A stretch of 64,000 nt of DNA from Eubacteriales bacterium (GTDB lineage Bacteria; Bacillota; Clostridia; Peptostreptococcales; Anaerovoracaceae): the NCBI GenBank assembly GCA_029009055.1, contig JAQXJR010000001.1, forward strand, positions 80,712-144,711, given 5' to 3'. The position numbers were made by a program, and so were the translations under genes. Shown piece after piece: positions 40,608 to 50,901 of the stretch. A model generated the notes under the pieces. That model saw only the letters and a program-made list of their open reading frames with translations. It made no database searches and was not told where the DNA came from. Numbering within the stretch: the first letter of the stretch is position 1; every line of letters starts with the position of its first letter.

Positions 40608-41879
40608 CTATATGGTATGTATAACGAGTCCGCTCGCGAGTTTCGGCTCGAACCATGTCGACTTAGGCGGCACCTGACGGCCATCATCAGCCACATCCAT
40701 GACTTCGCCCATGCTGACAGGGAATACGGAGAATGAGACTCCGCCCGTCTTATCGGCCATCTGCTCCAGCACTTCGTCTCCCGCTACGCCTCCGACGAAA
40801 TCTATGCGGTCTGATGTCCTCGGGTCGTCGATCCCCAGGATCGACCCGATTATGTATTTCTGGATCAAGGCCACATCCAGGGATTCCACAGGGTCTTCGG
40901 GGATCAGCTCCTCCGGTACTTTCACGTTATACCAATTACCGTCCACGTACATAGAGAAGACGTGCTTCCCCGCAGGCAGGTGCTCTGGGTCCAATGAGTC
41001 GTCCCAGTCATCCACGCCGAAGCCGGCTTCTCTCACCTTATCTATGAGTTCTGCTGGAGTCAAGCCGTTCAGGTCCTTCACGTATCTGTTATAAGCAAAG
41101 CAGTTCAGGTCGCTTTCCGGGAAGAGGCCGACCATGAAATAGTCTGATTCCAGCGACCTGTCATCTCCTTCCTCCGGATGCTCAGGAAGTCCTGCCTCAC
41201 GGCGGCGCTTCTCAGCCACCCTGCATGAAGCCTCGCACCTGTGATGACCGTCAGCAATGTAGAGAGAGTCCTTCTCGCTGAGCAGCCTGATGAGCTCCTT
41301 AGAAACAGACTCGTTTCTCACGACCCAAAGCTGGTGGCGGACTCCTGTATCCGCTACCAGATCATTATCCGGCTTTTCGTTAGTCAGATAACCTTCCACA
41401 AGGGCCGTGATCCTCAGATCATCCCTGTAAGTCAGGAAGACGAGGCCTGTGTCGGCAGAAACCCTATCGATATGAACGGCTCTGTCCCTCTCCTTCGCGG
41501 CGCGGGTCAGCTCGTGACGCTTCACGATACCCTTCGCTACGTCGTTAGTATTCACACAGCAAATAATTCCGGTCTGGACGAGTTCCTCTATGGACTCTCT
41601 GTAGATGTAGATATAAGGCTTCTCGTCTCTTACCAGCTGACCGTTCTCCATGAGAGCGTCCAGATTGGACTTCGCTTTAGCGTAGACTTCGTCTGTGTAA
41701 TCGTTCTCCCTGTCCGGCACGTCTATCTCCGACCTCACGACATGCAGGAAAGACAGCGGTTTCCTAGCGCCCTCCTCCAGCGCTTCTTCCTCTGATACCA
41801 CATCGTATGGAAGCGATATGATGTCCTTATCCAGGCCCTCGGCAGGCCTTACTCCTCTAAACGCCTTAATATCCGCCAT
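40608..41879 (-). CDS. DUF1015 family protein
   Basis: MADIKAFRGVRPAEGLDKDIISLPYDVVSEEEA, LYIADGHHRCEAS. Confidence 0.9.
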   Translation of the reverse strand: MADIKAFRGVRPAEGLDKDIISLPYDVVSEEEALEEGARKPLSFLHVVRSEIDVPDRENDYTDEVYAKAKSNLDALMENGQLVRDEKPYIYIYRESIEELVQTGIICCVNTNDVAKGIVKRHELTRAAKERDRAVHIDRVSADTGLVFLTYRDDLRITALVEGYLTNEKPDNDLVADTGVRHQLWVVRNESVSKELIRLLSEKDSLYIADGHHRCEASCRVAEKRRREAGLPEHPEEGDDRSLESDYFMVGLFPESDLNCFAYNRYVKDLNGLTPAELIDKVREAGFGVDDWDDSLDPEHLPAGKHVFSMYVDGNWYNVKVPEELIPEDPVESLDVALIQKYIIGSILGIDDPRTSDRIDFVGGVAGDEVLEQMADKTGGVSFSVFPVSMGEVMDVADDGRQVPPKSTWFEPKLASGLVIHTI

Positions 41880-41883
41880 TTCA

Positions 41884-43014
41884 CTATTCCCCCATTTTAT
41901 TCATTAAAGTGTTGGCAACCTGTTCTATGTTCATGGAAGTAGTGTCTACCTCCACAGCATCCTCAGCTTTACGCAGCGGATTGAGCTCGCGGTGCGTATC
42001 TCTGTAATCGCGTTCCTCTATGTCCTCCAGTATCTCGTCGTAATTTACATCTTCACCCTTAGCCTTAAGCTCGTCGAACCGCCTCTTAGCGCGCTCTTCC
42101 GGGGAAGCCGTCAGGAAGAATTTATATTTCGCGTCCTTAAATACGTTCGTGCCTATGTCGCGGCCGTCCATGACGACGCTCTTCTTCATGCCGATATTTC
42201 TCTGCATGTCCACGAGCTTGGTCCTTACGGCAGAAAGGCTCGCCACCTTAGAAGCCATGGCTGATACTTCCTGGGTCCTGATCTTAGAGCTTACGTCTAC
42301 GCCGTCCAGCATGACGACTCCGTTATCGAAATCTATGTCTGTTCCGTCCAGCATGCTCTTCATAGCTTGATCATCAGACGGGTCTATGCCGTAGATCATG
42401 GCCTTATATCCTACAGACCTGTACATTGCGCCCGTGTCTATATAATCTATGCCTAATTTCTTAGCGACCAGTTTAGCTATGGTGCTCTTACCGGCTCCGC
42501 CAGGTCCGTCTATGGCTATCTGGTATACATCCTCACGGCTGCAAGCCTCGTCAGGCCTCTCATCCCTCGCCTGCAGCTTAGCCACTTCTCTGGCGAAATT
42601 ATCGGCATCGTTGAATCTGAGATAGACGGACGCGAATCTGATGTAAGCTACCTGGTCTATGGTCTTAAGCTCTTCCATTACCATTTCGCCTACGAGGCCG
42701 CTCTTAACTTCCTTCTCCATCAGGTTATTAAGCTTCCTCTCTATGCGCTCTACCATAGAATCTATAGCGTCCATAGAGACAGGCCTCTTCTCGCACGCTC
42801 TGACTATGCCGCTCTTAAGCTTAGCCCTGTCGAAAGCTTCCCGTCTTCCGTCTCTCTTAATGATCATGACCACAGGCTCTTCCACCTTCTCATAAGTCGT
42901 GAACCTGCGGCGGCAGTTCTCGCACTCGCGTCTCCTGCGTATCTCGTAACCATCCTCAGTCGGCCTAGAATCTATAACTTTCGTGTCTTCGTGATCGCAA
43001 TAAGGACACTTCAT
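41884..43014 (-). CDS. Fusion protein: NrdR transcriptional repressor + cytidylate kinase (Cmk)
   Basis: One ORF: MKCPYCDHEDTKVIDSRPTEDGYEIRRRRECENCRRRFTTYEKVE + ATP-cone, then VYQIAIDGPGGAGKSTIAKLVAKKLGIDYIDTGAMYRSVGYKA to the end of Cmk. AGAGGAG RBS at the NrdR ATG. Confidence 0.93.
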   Translation of the reverse strand: MKCPYCDHEDTKVIDSRPTEDGYEIRRRRECENCRRRFTTYEKVEEPVVMIIKRDGRREAFDRAKLKSGIVRACEKRPVSMDAIDSMVERIERKLNNLMEKEVKSGLVGEMVMEELKTIDQVAYIRFASVYLRFNDADNFAREVAKLQARDERPDEACSREDVYQIAIDGPGGAGKSTIAKLVAKKLGIDYIDTGAMYRSVGYKAMIYGIDPSDDQAMKSMLDGTDIDFDNGVVMLDGVDVSSKIRTQEVSAMASKVASLSAVRTKLVDMQRNIGMKKSVVMDGRDIGTNVFKDAKYKFFLTASPEERAKRRFDELKAKGEDVNYDEILEDIEERDYRDTHRELNPLRKAEDAVEVDTTSMNIEQVANTLMNKMGE

Positions 43015-43235
43015 CGTATTCTCCTCTGCTTTAATAGAATCTGCCGGCGCTTCTATAACCTGACATGTGTCTAAAGTTTTCCGGCGCCTGCTCATACTTT
43101 TCGAATTTACCTTATTCTACCATAAATAATCAGTATGGGCCGCAAAATCTGATATTTTATCGAAAGCCATAAGCTTAGTCCCAGGGCGATGGAGTCGAAA
43201 CTGACGGTAAGGCTTTGCCGCGGGCAAAAAATGAA

Positions 43236-43276
43236 CAAGGAGAGGCGCCCGGCCAAACCTGCCGGGGACCTCTCCC
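43236..43276 (-). terminator. Inverted repeat/terminator candidate
   Basis: GGAGAGGcgCCCGGCcaaacctGCCGGGgACCTCTCC. Confidence 0.6.
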
Positions 43277-43358
43277 TGAACTTCGACTATGTATGATACA
43301 CAGTCCCATGTAACACTGCTATATAGATTTTACTTACATACCATATTATTAGCCATAA

Positions 43359-44558
43359 TTAGCCAACGAACGGCGCCAGGACGAACTTAAAGATGATAGT
43401 CGTTAGAGCAGCGAAGTACTGTACGGATACGCAAGCCGCGTATCTGGAGAAGAACTTGCTCTTTCCAGTCATCCAATGAAGCGCTGCAGGAGCGATGAAG
43501 GCGAAGATGATTCCTACCGGGATCAGTACTTCGAGCTTTGGGCAGTACGCTACGAGAGCCAGGATACATAATGTGCTCTCGAATGTGAAAGCGTATCCCT
43601 TTTCCTGATATCTCGGTCCCCAGATGATCATGCCGACTGCTGTTACGAAGAAGATCATGAAGATAGCCTTCGGGAGCAGGAGTCCGAACAGACCGCCGTT
43701 AGGATTGAAGATCCAGGATACGATAGCTCCGAGGATGTAACCGAAGCCAGCCCAGCTAGAACCCCAGAACCAGAGTTCAGCCATATCAGCGAATGATCTC
43801 GTTACTACGAGGTGGCCAGCGCCGCCCAGTACGTCAGCGTGTGGATCAGCTTCTACCGCAGGAGCCGGATCATCAGGATCTTCCATCATCCAAGGAAGTC
43901 TCTTAAAGATCTCCATGAAGATCCATGTGCATGTAGGCATTGCGATACCGAAAGCAGCGAATGTAGGGATACCGAGAGGTATCATTACATGGTTCATCAG
44001 CATCTGAGAGCCCCATACAGGGAAGAAGATGGATGGAATAAGACCTGTTAAGAATTTCTTGATATTAGGCTTTCCGAAGTTCAGGATAGCCACAGGGAAT
44101 ACGGATACGAGCGGAGTGAAAGTCGTGATCCATCCTGTCCATCCAACGATATGTCTCCAGAAGATGTTAGCCAGGAACATAGCGAGGAACTGGCCGCATA
44201 CCAGCCATACCCATTTATCCTCGAATGCTTCTCCGGCAACTCCTGTTCCCTTAAGAGGTGAATTTGTCTTCTCCAGGAAATAGCCGATCCATCCACCGAT
44301 AAGCATGAATAAGCAGCTTACTGTATCAGTGAGGAATGAACCTTCACCAGAATCAGAGAATGAATAAATGATATCCCATACTGAGAATGCCTTATCGGCG
44401 CCGCCAGTCTGATTTCCGATCATGGTGAAAAGGTTTGCCTGTGTTATCTCGTTAAGTTTTACGAGTCCAGGAGCTATCTGCTCCATCATCCACATTACCA
44501 ACCACGCTATAAAAATAACTGCCAGGGCTGGTACTATAAATTTCTTTCTTTTTTCCAT
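43359..44558 (-). CDS. Multi-pass integral membrane protein, putative transporter of unassigned family
   Basis: 399 aa with many hydrophobic segments; no family motif recognised by eye. Confidence 0.7.
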   Translation of the reverse strand: MEKRKKFIVPALAVIFIAWLVMWMMEQIAPGLVKLNEITQANLFTMIGNQTGGADKAFSVWDIIYSFSDSGEGSFLTDTVSCLFMLIGGWIGYFLEKTNSPLKGTGVAGEAFEDKWVWLVCGQFLAMFLANIFWRHIVGWTGWITTFTPLVSVFPVAILNFGKPNIKKFLTGLIPSIFFPVWGSQMLMNHVMIPLGIPTFAAFGIAMPTCTWIFMEIFKRLPWMMEDPDDPAPAVEADPHADVLGGAGHLVVTRSFADMAELWFWGSSWAGFGYILGAIVSWIFNPNGGLFGLLLPKAIFMIFFVTAVGMIIWGPRYQEKGYAFTFESTLCILALVAYCPKLEVLIPVGIIFAFIAPAALHWMTGKSKFFSRYAACVSVQYFAALTTIIFKFVLAPFVG

Positions 44559-44673
44559 TTTAAAACCCTTTTAGATAATCATTAACATCACAACAACAAA
44601 ATTATTCGTTTAGATCGCAAGTAATGATAGCAGTGTGATTCTTCCGGTAACGTATAATGAAGTCATACATGTA

Positions 44674-45330
44674 TCACACGGGCTTAAATGGATTCACAGC
44701 CTCAGACTTATCATAGTACACGACGTCATCCCCGATAAGGTGGCTGACGCCATCCCGCACGTCTATGATCTGTACGGCGCAGTTATCAGGTACTCCTCCA
44801 TGCCAGAAATCTGTCGTATCTTTATAGACAGACTGCATGAGACACCTCATAGCGAAGCCATGGGTCGAAAGCAGAATGGTAGAATCTTTCAAGTCCTCAC
44901 GATGTATGAGCTCGTTATAGAATTCTCCGGTCCTTTCGACCACGTCTCTGATACTCTCCCCATCTTCAGCGGGAACGAAATCATATGGATCTGTATAAAA
45001 TTTATTAAAGTTCTCTTTATTAGGAATATTGAAATTCGCCGGAGACAGGCTCAGGCATTCCCATTCTCCCCAATACATCTCCTTCAGTCGATCTTCTGTT
45101 TCAATGACAGGACTTTCAGCATCATTATATTTCAGAATGATCTCTGCCGTTTCATAAGCCCTCTTCAGCGGGCTGGAGATGACTTTATCGAATTTTATAT
45201 CAGCCATCTTCTTCGCGGTTATCTGCGCGAGTTTTCTGCCTTTACTGTTAAGCGGAATGTCCACCCAACCGTCGACTATCCCACTTATATTCGCGTTAGT
45301 TTCGCCATGTCTTATTATGTATATCTTCAT
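44674..45330 (-). CDS. Histidine phosphatase family protein
   Basis: MKIYIIRHGETNANISGIVDGWVDIPLNSKG (RHGET), EDGESIRDVVERTGEF, LLSTHGFAMRCL. Confidence 0.93.
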   Translation of the reverse strand: MKIYIIRHGETNANISGIVDGWVDIPLNSKGRKLAQITAKKMADIKFDKVISSPLKRAYETAEIILKYNDAESPVIETEDRLKEMYWGEWECLSLSPANFNIPNKENFNKFYTDPYDFVPAEDGESIRDVVERTGEFYNELIHREDLKDSTILLSTHGFAMRCLMQSVYKDTTDFWHGGVPDNCAVQIIDVRDGVSHLIGDDVVYYDKSEAVNPFKPV

Positions 45331-45476
45331 ACTAATTACCACTTATTACGTAGAGCAGTAATTTTATTTTCAATTTGCAAAGGGAACCATAGAGCAACTA
45401 ATTTCTAATCACCTATGATTCCCTTTAACGCATCAGATACTAATATCTGACAAAACCACTGATGATAAAGCTATGA

Positions 45477-46418
45477 TTAGTGATTCTTCCAGAACTTCTT
45501 ACCAGTAAGAAGACCGAGCCAGTAATCATATCTAGGATCGTTCCACAGGTGCTGCAGTCTAGCAACCTTAGGTCCATACCACTGCATGAAGTCGTTATCA
45601 ACATCAGAGAACAGATACTGCTGCAGTGACCAGTAAGCCCACTTAATATCTGTAGCGATCTTAAAGAGCTTGATCCTAGCGAAGAGTTTCTCATCGAACT
45701 CACCGTAGTTATAGATCTTAGTCATCTCTACATCCATAGCCTCTGGGAAGAAGTTAACTGTTGAGTAGAGTCCGAGGTCGCAAGCAGGGTCGTTCATGGA
45801 AGCATACTCGAAGTCGATGAGCTTAAGGTCATCCTTCTCCTCGTTATACATCATGTTGTTCGTCCAGAAATCGTTATGGCATGGTGCTAAAGGAGCGCCG
45901 ACCTTATCCATAGCTTCCTCGATCTGATCCATCATAGTGAGCATTCTCTCATGCCATGCTGGCAGATAATCTCCCTTTAAAGCTCTTTCTACCATGTCTC
46001 TGTTCTGATCGAAAATAGACTGCTCGAGAGGGATCTTAGTATCTGTCACATGATGGAACTCTCTGATAGCTTCGATAGATCTCTTAAAAATCTTATAATC
46101 GTAAACGTCTCCGAATGTTACCTGACGGTATCCATCCAGCCACTTAACGATCTCAACACCCGTGTCAGGATAGTAGTAGCAAGCTTCTGGTCCGGACTTA
46201 GACTCGGACGCTATAACGTTAGCAGCGTGGCAAGCGTCACGGTCGATGAAGTCTGTTCCAGCTCCCGGAACCTTCAGGAAGAAATTCTCTCCATCTACAG
46301 TTACCTTAAAGTTAGGGTTAGTGATTCCTCCTGCGATAGGCTTATAGGATACGTCCTTACCCTTCCAATCTTCTACTCTAGCGACAGCTTCTTCAACAGT
46401 AGTAGGTTTAACAGCCAT
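45477..46418 (-). CDS. Choline kinase/APH-family phosphotransferase
   Basis: AGGITNPNFKVTVDGENFFLKVPG, LAPCHNDFWTNNMMYNEEKDDLKLIDFEYASMNDPACDLG. Confidence 0.88.
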   Translation of the reverse strand: MAVKPTTVEEAVARVEDWKGKDVSYKPIAGGITNPNFKVTVDGENFFLKVPGAGTDFIDRDACHAANVIASESKSGPEACYYYPDTGVEIVKWLDGYRQVTFGDVYDYKIFKRSIEAIREFHHVTDTKIPLEQSIFDQNRDMVERALKGDYLPAWHERMLTMMDQIEEAMDKVGAPLAPCHNDFWTNNMMYNEEKDDLKLIDFEYASMNDPACDLGLYSTVNFFPEAMDVEMTKIYNYGEFDEKLFARIKLFKIATDIKWAYWSLQQYLFSDVDNDFMQWYGPKVARLQHLWNDPRYDYWLGLLTGKKFWKNH

Positions 46419-46579
46419 TTCAAAACCTCCGTTATTATTCTGAAATAAACAGACTTTTCATCCTGCCTCCTGCCTGGAGGCAGGATAGAATAACAATAAA
46501 AAGTTGATCAATATGTATAGAGCTGCAAACTCATATGGCTGATACGATTCAGCCATTTATCTCATAATGATTGATAAGC

Positions 46580-47827
46580 TTACGCGAATACGCTGATATC
46601 GATTCCATAAACCTTAGCGAGCATAGCTACATAGCCTTCGTAAGTCTTATTCATCTCTGTGATGCTTACGTGCTCCTTAGCCTGGTGTGCCTGTGGCTCT
46701 TCACCGCCGGAATATCCGATAGTAGGGATTCCGTGCTCAGCCTGTGTGCATCCACCGTCTGTACCGAACAGCCAGTACTTAACAGCAGGATCCTGTCCCA
46801 GGTCATGCAGAGCTTCCAGTGACTTAACTACGTATGGATCGTCCTTACCTGTATCCCAAGCTGGATGAGCCTTCTTAACGTCTGTCGTGTAGCCCGTGTA
46901 TGAAGTCTCTGTGTAAACTCTAGGCTCTACTGTAGCCTTAAACTCAGGAATCTCCTTCTTAATCTCAGCGAACATGTCTTCGAACTCCTTAACGAGCTCG
47001 TCGATAGTCTGGGATGTAGCGTATCTTCTATCAACAGAGATCTCGCAGATATCTGGGATAACGCTGAGGTTTCCACCAGGAGAAGCTGTGATATTAGTAA
47101 CTGTGATGTTAGAAACTCCTGTCTTCTCGTCTGTTACGAGGTTGATTCCTTCATGCTTGAACAGTCTGTCGAGTACTGGGACCATGAGCTGGATAGCGTT
47201 GATTCCCTGCTCAGGAGCTGATGAATGAGCTACCTTACCATATGTTCTAACTACGAGCTCTACCTTACCTCTCTGTCCTACGACTACGTCGTTGGAAGAA
47301 GGCTCACCGAGGTAAACCAGGTCCACCTTAATGTTGTGCTCTGGAACTGTATGATTGAAGAAGTACTCCATACCGAACATCTCAGCAGGCTCTTCCTGAA
47401 CTACTCCTAAGAAGTACAGATCTCCAGGGAGCTTATTTCCCTTATCGATGTACTCTTCCTTAATAGTCTTCATAGCCATGCACTGTGCTGAGAGTCCGCC
47501 CTTCATGTCGCAGATTCCACGTCCATAGAGCAGGTCGCCTTCTACTGTCGGTGTGTAAGGCTCATATGGCTTCCAAGCGTCCAGGCTTCCTTCATGAACA
47601 GCGTCCATATGTCCGTTAAGAAGAATGTTAGGTCCCTTACCTTCTCCCGGGATCTTAGCTACTACATTTCCAGCGCCGTCACGGAATACATCGATTCCCA
47701 GACCTTCGAAGAAGTCGATCAGGAAATCAGCCATAGGCTTCTCTTCACATGTCAGTGTCTTTAAGGAAATGACCTTCTTCATGAATTCAAGATAATCATT
47801 CTTACGTTCTTCTACAGTTTTTAACAT
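46580..47827 (-). CDS. M20 family metallo-hydrolase (YgeY/ArgE/DapE-like)
   Basis: ILLNGHMDAVHEGSLDAW, LLYGRGICDMKGGLSAQCMAM, VVQEEPAE. Confidence 0.9.
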   Translation of the reverse strand: MLKTVEERKNDYLEFMKKVISLKTLTCEEKPMADFLIDFFEGLGIDVFRDGAGNVVAKIPGEGKGPNILLNGHMDAVHEGSLDAWKPYEPYTPTVEGDLLYGRGICDMKGGLSAQCMAMKTIKEEYIDKGNKLPGDLYFLGVVQEEPAEMFGMEYFFNHTVPEHNIKVDLVYLGEPSSNDVVVGQRGKVELVVRTYGKVAHSSAPEQGINAIQLMVPVLDRLFKHEGINLVTDEKTGVSNITVTNITASPGGNLSVIPDICEISVDRRYATSQTIDELVKEFEDMFAEIKKEIPEFKATVEPRVYTETSYTGYTTDVKKAHPAWDTGKDDPYVVKSLEALHDLGQDPAVKYWLFGTDGGCTQAEHGIPTIGYSGGEEPQAHQAKEHVSITEMNKTYEGYVAMLAKVYGIDISVFA

Positions 47828-47947
47828 TACACTATCTCTTTTCTTATTAAGTTCGCTCCGAACTGTTTAGAGCTTTTCATATGTAATAAACTGACATATA
47901 TTCATTTCAGCATGTAAAAAGCCATGAAAAAGAACTATAATGACCCA

Positions 47948-48907
47948 CTACTTAGCGAGTGTTTCAATATAGCTATCCCACTTTTCTTCCTTCATATACT
48001 GGAGACCGAGCTGCGCTCTGTCGTTACCATAATCCCAGTAAACAGCAGGATCCTTACCGTTAGCCATCTGAACCAGTGACCAGATCGACCAGTACTCGCA
48101 GTAAACGAATCTGTCTACCATTACACGAGCGACCTGTTCCTCTGTAGGTTCACCGAAGTAAGCCTTAAGCAGAACATCTGTCATCTCATCAGTAAGAAGG
48201 TCCTCTGTGATTATTCCGGCAACATCAGAGTAAATATCGCCAACGCCGCCATATTCCCAATCGATCAGGGTCATATCATTTCCGTCCCACATCCAGTTCT
48301 CAGCTAATGTGTCGGCATGGATAGGCCCGATGATCGGTGGATTCTTCTTATTTATTTCATCGATCTTAAGAACAGTATCATAGATCTCGTCCCAACCTTC
48401 GAAACGCTCCTCATATTTCTTATCTTCGAGGATCTTCGCGTAATCCTTAATTCCCTGGACATGATCCATCGTTCCCTGGAACTTCATTCCGCAGTTGTGG
48501 AGTCTCTTCAGCACGCCTGCTGCCGCCTCTACGACTGCCTTATCATTCTGGAAGTCTTCCAGATGCATAGTCGGCTTCTCCACGAAATTCGTAACTTCAC
48601 ATCCGGATCTGGTATCGAAGTAATAAACCTCAGGCGCTATCCCTAACATGGAAGCGGCGATGCAGTTATGCTTCTCACCTGCTCTATTGATGTATTCACC
48701 AGTTCCGGCGCCGCCCATACGGAGCACTACCTTATGTCCGTCAGCGAGCGTAACCTTGAAGCTCTTATTCGTCAGTCCACCCTGCAGAACTTCGATATCC
48801 TGAGTCTTCTCTCCTAAGATCTTCTCTGTTAAGTCAACGAGTTCCATGAATTTAGAAATCTCATCAGCTCTCAGGATGGACCAGAAATTCTTCTTGTCGT
48901 CAGCCAT
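47948..48907 (-). CDS. Choline kinase/APH-family phosphotransferase, second copy
   Basis: VLQGGLTNKSFKVTLADGHKVVLRMGGAGTGEYINRAGEKHN, GPIHADTLAENWMWDGNDMTLIDWEYGGVGDIYSDVAG. Confidence 0.88.
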   Translation of the reverse strand: MADDKKNFWSILRADEISKFMELVDLTEKILGEKTQDIEVLQGGLTNKSFKVTLADGHKVVLRMGGAGTGEYINRAGEKHNCIAASMLGIAPEVYYFDTRSGCEVTNFVEKPTMHLEDFQNDKAVVEAAAGVLKRLHNCGMKFQGTMDHVQGIKDYAKILEDKKYEERFEGWDEIYDTVLKIDEINKKNPPIIGPIHADTLAENWMWDGNDMTLIDWEYGGVGDIYSDVAGIITEDLLTDEMTDVLLKAYFGEPTEEQVARVMVDRFVYCEYWSIWSLVQMANGKDPAVYWDYGNDRAQLGLQYMKEEKWDSYIETLAK

Positions 48908-49412
48908 ACTCTTCACTCTTCTCCTTTCATTGCCATAGCCTTTCAAGCATCTGAAACATGCTGAGCCGTAGGCAAATAAAAATAATAAATGTTTAATGCT
49001 GAAGTGAATATAAAATGATACTTCGCATGCTCATACAAAGCATCAAATAGTAAACCTATTATTTAACCATTATTATTAGCTACATTTACTATATTAAAAG
49101 CAAGGCAACATCAACCGATCCTACATGGTACCGCTGTTATTCGAACGATTTATAGATAGTCCGCTCTTAATACATCTCTTCCGGATGCATCTCATGTTTC
49201 TATTTTAGTACTTTAAAATTTAATATCAATATTTATTGGTTATTTTTAGTGTTAAATTTATTCTATGCATTTGTAAAAAACGTGTAATTCCCATAAATTA
49301 TTGACTAAAATCGTCAATATTTTGAAATATCTGAACATTCGACTCGGCGTGATATACGTCTACGCGTCCCCACGAAAGCGGACGCTACATGCCGATATTT
49401 CTTTGCAAATGA

Positions 49413-50093
<681 letters not shown>

Positions 50094-50095
50094 AC

Positions 50096-50252
50096 TGTCA
50101 AAATGTGTACTTTATGAGAATGGACTCTCACGCGGCGCCGACTCTTTTATTACATAGAATTTACGGGAGAAATCGTTCAAATAATATGTAATAGACTAAA
50201 ATAATTTGGTAGAATAAAAGAAATTCAATGTTGTCAAAATGTACACTTTTTG
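50096..50252. repeat. Pair of TGTCAAAATGT(GT)AC sequences between recombinase and antitoxin genes (candidate recombinase sites)
   Basis: TGTCAAAATGTGTACTTT (50096) and TGTCAAAATGTACACTTTTTGA (50232); identical 11-mer, 136 bp apart, with near-palindromic GTAC centre. Confidence 0.45.
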
Positions 50253-50356
50253 AAAATCTATTCGAAGGTTGAGGTTCCAACGATGGCGCCACTAGCAGCT
50301 CCCGGTGGAATATCTGCCCTCGGACAGAAAAGTGCCAGATTTAAGGGGAGAAAACC

Positions 50357-50548
50357 ATGAAAATAGACACTAACACTATGATTTCTATTTCTGAAGTAAA
50401 TCAGAACTTTTCCAAGGTCGCCCGCATGGTAGACCAGTACGGATCAGCAGTAATATTAAAAAATAACGCCCCTAAATATGTGGTATTAGACTTCAACCAG
50501 GCTGAGTCCCTTCAGAAAGCTGAGGAAGGCGAGGATCCCGAGGATTAA
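50357..50548 (+). CDS. Phd/YefM-family antitoxin-like protein with no adjacent toxin
   Basis: MISISEVNQNFSKVARMVDQYGSAVILKNNAPKYVVLDFNQAE; RBS gggag. Confidence 0.8.
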   Translation: MKIDTNTMISISEVNQNFSKVARMVDQYGSAVILKNNAPKYVVLDFNQAESLQKAEEGEDPED

Positions 50549-50563
50549 CAAAACGCTTTAAAA

Positions 50564-50610
50564 GTCAAAAACCGCGAATTCCGGGTCCGCGGTTTCCGAT
50601 TTTGTTTGGT
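50564..50610 (+). terminator. Terminator downstream of the antitoxin gene
   Basis: aaaaaccgcgaattccgggtccgcggtttccgattttgtttggttttttgg. Confidence 0.65.
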
Positions 50611-50831
50611 TTTTTGGTGAACTGAAAGCAATCCAACCCAGATCAACGGGGCATTGTTAATCTATATTTATCCTAGCATTTATTGGTTAAGTTTACAATA
50701 ACAAATCGTAAAGTTTGTGTATATTCTATACTAATTATTTTGTGCATAAACAAAAACAATACCTGCATGCGCGCCTGAGCTGATGATATATTTGCTCGGT
50801 CATGGCTCGAACACAGGAGGCAAAAACAGAA

Positions 50832-50880
50832 AAAAGAGAGCTGCCTTCGAGGTCTTACGGCCCCGGGGCAGCTCTTATTC
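50832..50880 (-). terminator. Terminator downstream of the trigger-factor-like gene
   Basis: agagctgccttcgaggtcttacggccccggggcagctctt inverted repeat. Confidence 0.7.
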
Positions 50881-50901
50881 GTTTCATAACATATCTAAAG
50901 C

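Noticed and set aside
44635-45408. 257-aa plus-strand ORF
   Set aside because: Antisense to the histidine phosphatase gene with clear RHGET motif.
46465-46492. Inverted repeat ATCCTGCCTCCTGCCTGGAGGCAGGAT as an operator
   Set aside because: A perfect stem between two minus-strand genes; more simply a terminator or processing hairpin after the phosphotransferase-upstream M20 gene, although the T-run is weak.
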